Part shown: positions 61,738 to 64,000 of the stretch, piece by piece | How positions within the stretch are numbered: position 1 is the first letter of the stretch | Layout of the letters: each line of letters begins with the position of its first letter | NCBI RefSeq assembly: GCF_002105755.1 | Contig: NZ_CP020821.1 | Location: 2,170,001 to 2,234,000 of the forward strand | From: Mycobacterium colombiense CECT 3035 | GTDB taxonomy: Bacteria; Actinomycetota; Actinomycetes; Mycobacteriales; Mycobacteriaceae | Direction: 5' to 3' | Length of the DNA stretch: 64,000 nucleotides | Notes under the pieces: model-generated | The model's input: only the letters and a program-made list of their open reading frames with translations | Database searches by the model: none | Told to the model about the DNA's origin: nothing | Translations under genes and position numbers: made by a program

Positions 61738-62892
61738 ATGGGTAACCAACCAGAAGTCGCCATCATCGGAGTCGGGATTCACCCGTTTGGCCGTTACGCC
61801 GACCGGTCCGCTCTGGAAATGGGTGCCGTTGCGGTGTCCAGAGCGCTCCGCGATGCGGGTGTTGATTGGGACAAGATCGGGAGCCTCTACGCGGGCAGTC
61901 TCGAAATCGCGAACCCGGAAGCGGTCACGGGCCTCGTCGGCATGACGGGCGTGCCCGCGCGCTCGGCCCTAACTGGCTGCGCCACCGGCAATACGTTGTT
62001 GACCCTCGCTGCTCGCGACATTCAACTAGGTGAGTCCGAACTGGCGGTGGCGGTCGGGCTGGACAAGCATCCACGGGGTTCGTTCGGTGCAGACCCGGCG
62101 AACGCGGGACTGCCGCAATGGTACGGCGACCAGGGAATGTTCCTCACCACCCACTTTTTCGGTCACAAAATCACCCGGTACATGCATGACCACGGCATCA
62201 GCGAGCGAACCTTGGCCAGGACCGCAGCGAAAAACTTCGCAAACGGTGCGCGCGCGCCGCACGCTTGGCGCCGCAAGCCGATAAGTGTCGATGAGATTCT
62301 GGCCTCGCCGACGGTCAATGCGCCGCTACGGCAATACATGTACTGCAACCCGAACGAAGGCGCTGCAGCTGCCGTGCTGTGCCGCGCCGAAGTGGCGAAG
62401 CGTTACACCGATACACCGATTTACTTGCGCGCCAGCGGATTCCGGAGTCGTCGCGACGGGGCATTCGAGCTGCTTAGGACATCGATCGAGCTACCGCTGG
62501 TCGAAGGCACAACCGCTCGGGCCGCGGCCGCGGCTTACGAATCGGCGGGCATCGGCCCCGAGGACATCGACGTCGCGCAACTGCAGGACACCGACGCCGG
62601 CTCAGAGATCATCCATCTGGCTGAGACCGGGCTGTGCAAGGACGGTGAGCAGGAGGCGCTGCTTGCCGATGGCGCCACCGAAATAGGCGGCCGCATCCCG
62701 GTGAACACTGATGGTGGCCTCATCGCAAATGGCGAGCCGGTTGGCGCGTCCGGGCTGCGACAAGTCTATGAGCTAGTCCACCAGTTGCGGGGCACCGCGG
62801 GCGACCGCCAAGTCCCGAACGGGCCCCGGGTGGCGTTGGCGCAACTGTACGGATCACCGGGAAGCGCGGCGGTTGCGATCTTGAGCCGATGA
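61738..62892 (+). CDS. Thiolase-family (lipid-transfer/SCP2-thiolase-like) protein
   Basis: The 384-residue thiolase has the Cys loop LTGCATGNTLLTLAARDI, so the nucleophilic Cys is kept, unlike the protein at 9337. The second loop is NTDGGLIANGEPVGASG, where the normal GHP histidine is replaced by GEP. It could still form an acyl-enzyme. The ATG at 61738 follows GGAGGGTGCAGG; an in-frame GTG at 61702 lies in the operator and is rejected. The stop overlaps the acyl-CoA dehydrogenase start by 4 bases. Confidence 0.85.
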   Translation: MGNQPEVAIIGVGIHPFGRYADRSALEMGAVAVSRALRDAGVDWDKIGSLYAGSLEIANPEAVTGLVGMTGVPARSALTGCATGNTLLTLAARDIQLGESELAVAVGLDKHPRGSFGADPANAGLPQWYGDQGMFLTTHFFGHKITRYMHDHGISERTLARTAAKNFANGARAPHAWRRKPISVDEILASPTVNAPLRQYMYCNPNEGAAAAVLCRAEVAKRYTDTPIYLRASGFRSRRDGAFELLRTSIELPLVEGTTARAAAAAYESAGIGPEDIDVAQLQDTDAGSEIIHLAETGLCKDGEQEALLADGATEIGGRIPVNTDGGLIANGEPVGASGLRQVYELVHQLRGTAGDRQVPNGPRVALAQLYGSPGSAAVAILSR

Positions 62893-63995
62893 GCGCATTG
62901 TCGCTCGACGAGCGCCAAGAACTCGGCCAGGCGGTGCGTGCTGCGTGCGCGCGATTGTGCTCCGAGGAGCGGGTGCGCCGAGTGGCGTATGAATGCGGCG
63001 GGTTCGACGCGGAGCTGTGGACGGTGTTGTGCGGGCAGGTCGGTGTTGGGGCCATCGGCATGCCGGAAGATCTGGGCGGCGCGGGTTTCGGCGCGTCGGC
63101 GCTGGCAATTGTGGCGCATGAGCTCGGCCGGACGCTGGCGCCCGTTCCGTTTCTGGCATCCGCGGTGCTGGCCACGGGATTGCTCGTCGAGGCGGGTGCA
63201 TCGCCGGCGCGGTTAGAACAGCTTGCCGAGGGTAAGCGCGTGGCGGCTGCCGTGATCACGGGTGACGGTGGATTCTCGGCTCGACCTGGGGCGACATTCG
63301 AGGCACGCCAACGGTCCGGCGAATGGCGAATCGACGGCAAGGCACGTCATGTTCTGCATGGCACGGCCGCGGACGATCTGGTGGTCGTTGCAATGGTCGA
63401 CGGGAAACGGGCGATCTTTTTGATCGATACCAGCGCAGCCGGCGTGGTAATCGAGCCCGAGGAGGTCTTGGACTCGACCCGCCCAATGGCATCAATAGCG
63501 TTGTGTGATGTAGCCGCCGAAGAACTCACCGCCAACGGGCCAGTGGACGGCTTAATCGACCGGTGCCTGCGCCGCGCGCTCGCCGTGCTGTCAGCCGAAC
63601 AGGTGGGCGCGTGTGAACGCATCCTCGAGATCGCCACCGAATATGCAAGGACGCGAGAGCAATTCGGGCGTCCTATTGGTTCGTTCCAAGCGATCAAGCA
63701 TCGCTGTGCTGACATGCTGGTCGAACTCGAATTCGCCCGTTCGGCCTCGCAGGCGGCCGTCGAATGGGCGGATGGCGGTGGGGACGATTCCTGGCGGGTA
63801 AGTATGGCCAAGGCCGTGTGCTCCGAGGTGTTGCGCAACGCCGCGCATTCCAACATGCAGATTCACGGCGGCATCGGCTTCACCTGGGAAGGCTCCGCGG
63901 GCCTCTACATGAAGCGCGCGCGGACCGACGAGGTTTTGTTTGGGTTGCCGGGCGAACATTGGGATCGGGTAGCGACCGAAGCCAAGCTCTTTTAA
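62889..63995 (+). CDS. Acyl-CoA dehydrogenase (FadE family), third
   Basis: The 368-residue protein has TREQFGRPIGSFQAIKHRCADM (FAD site) and QIHGGIGFTWEGSAGLYMKRAR (family signature near the end). The front half is less conserved (MPEDLGGAGFGASALA is recognisable), as for shorter FadE subunits. The partner subunit, if any, lies beyond the window. It is translationally coupled to the thiolase by ATGA. It is complete: the TAA ends at 63995, 5 bases before the window end. Confidence 0.9.
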   Translation: MSALSLDERQELGQAVRAACARLCSEERVRRVAYECGGFDAELWTVLCGQVGVGAIGMPEDLGGAGFGASALAIVAHELGRTLAPVPFLASAVLATGLLVEAGASPARLEQLAEGKRVAAAVITGDGGFSARPGATFEARQRSGEWRIDGKARHVLHGTAADDLVVVAMVDGKRAIFLIDTSAAGVVIEPEEVLDSTRPMASIALCDVAAEELTANGPVDGLIDRCLRRALAVLSAEQVGACERILEIATEYARTREQFGRPIGSFQAIKHRCADMLVELEFARSASQAAVEWADGGGDDSWRVSMAKAVCSEVLRNAAHSNMQIHGGIGFTWEGSAGLYMKRARTDEVLFGLPGEHWDRVATEAKLF

Positions 63996-64000
63996 TCGTC

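Overview
The window is high-GC actinobacterial DNA. It carries a complete yrbE/mce operon with two Mce-associated genes, a DUF732-type exported protein, an Lsr2-like fragment, and many P450, FadD, FadE, CoA-transferase and TetR genes. This combination points to a Mycobacterium/Mycolicibacterium chromosome, probably an environmental species. I cannot name the species from sequence alone. No RNA genes or CRISPR arrays were recognised.

Region 1 (1-22.8 kb) is a catabolic island. After a truncated MaoC gene come an aldehyde dehydrogenase overlapping a tandem class III CoA-transferase on the minus strand. Divergent from them is a tight plus-strand operon: P450, acyl-CoA dehydrogenase, MaoC-like N-domain protein, DUF35 zinc-ribbon/OB-fold protein, second acyl-CoA dehydrogenase, MaoC hydratase, Ltp2-like thiolase-fold protein, then a TetR regulator. 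The gene content matches the cholesterol side-chain (igr: cyp125-chsE1-chsE2-chsH2-chsH1-ltp2) operon of M. tuberculosis, but chsH2 is split into two genes. Further units are CoA-transferase/P450/NTF2-like, NTF2-like versus FadD, P450/AveC-like/dehydrogenase/hydrolase, and two SDRs (one frameshifted). A 6-4-6 inverted repeat, GAGAAY-N4-RTTCTC, lies in front of most of these units and suggests one regulon.

Region 2 (22.8-34.7 kb) holds a second P450 operon, paralogous NAD(P)-binding dehydrogenase-like genes, a leaderless substrate-binding-type protein, a TetR with a duplicated operator sequence, and an amidohydrolase/SDR/ALDH/alcohol dehydrogenase operon.

Region 3 (34.7-44.3 kb) is patchy and degraded. 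It contains terminal-repeat-like remnants, two unknown minus-strand genes, TetR/hydrolase/phosphotransferase genes sharing ATGTAAA boxes, a frameshifted IS256-type transposase, a GNAT acetyltransferase broken into two pieces about 2.7 kb apart, an Lsr2 DNA-binding fragment, and a hydrolase/AraC pair.

Region 4 (44.3-58.4 kb) is the minus-strand yrbE-mce import operon, with two Mce-associated proteins and two secreted proteins downstream and a divergent TetR upstream. Region 5 (58.4-64 kb) has a second FadD and a mini-cluster (MaoC, OB-fold protein lacking zinc-ribbon cysteines, thiolase, acyl-CoA dehydrogenase) resembling region 1.

Taken together, I infer that the mce system imports a lipophilic substrate, P450s and dehydrogenases oxidise it, FadD or CoA-transferases make the CoA ester, and FadE/MaoC/thiolase-fold enzymes shorten a side chain. 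The substrate itself cannot be read from the sequence.
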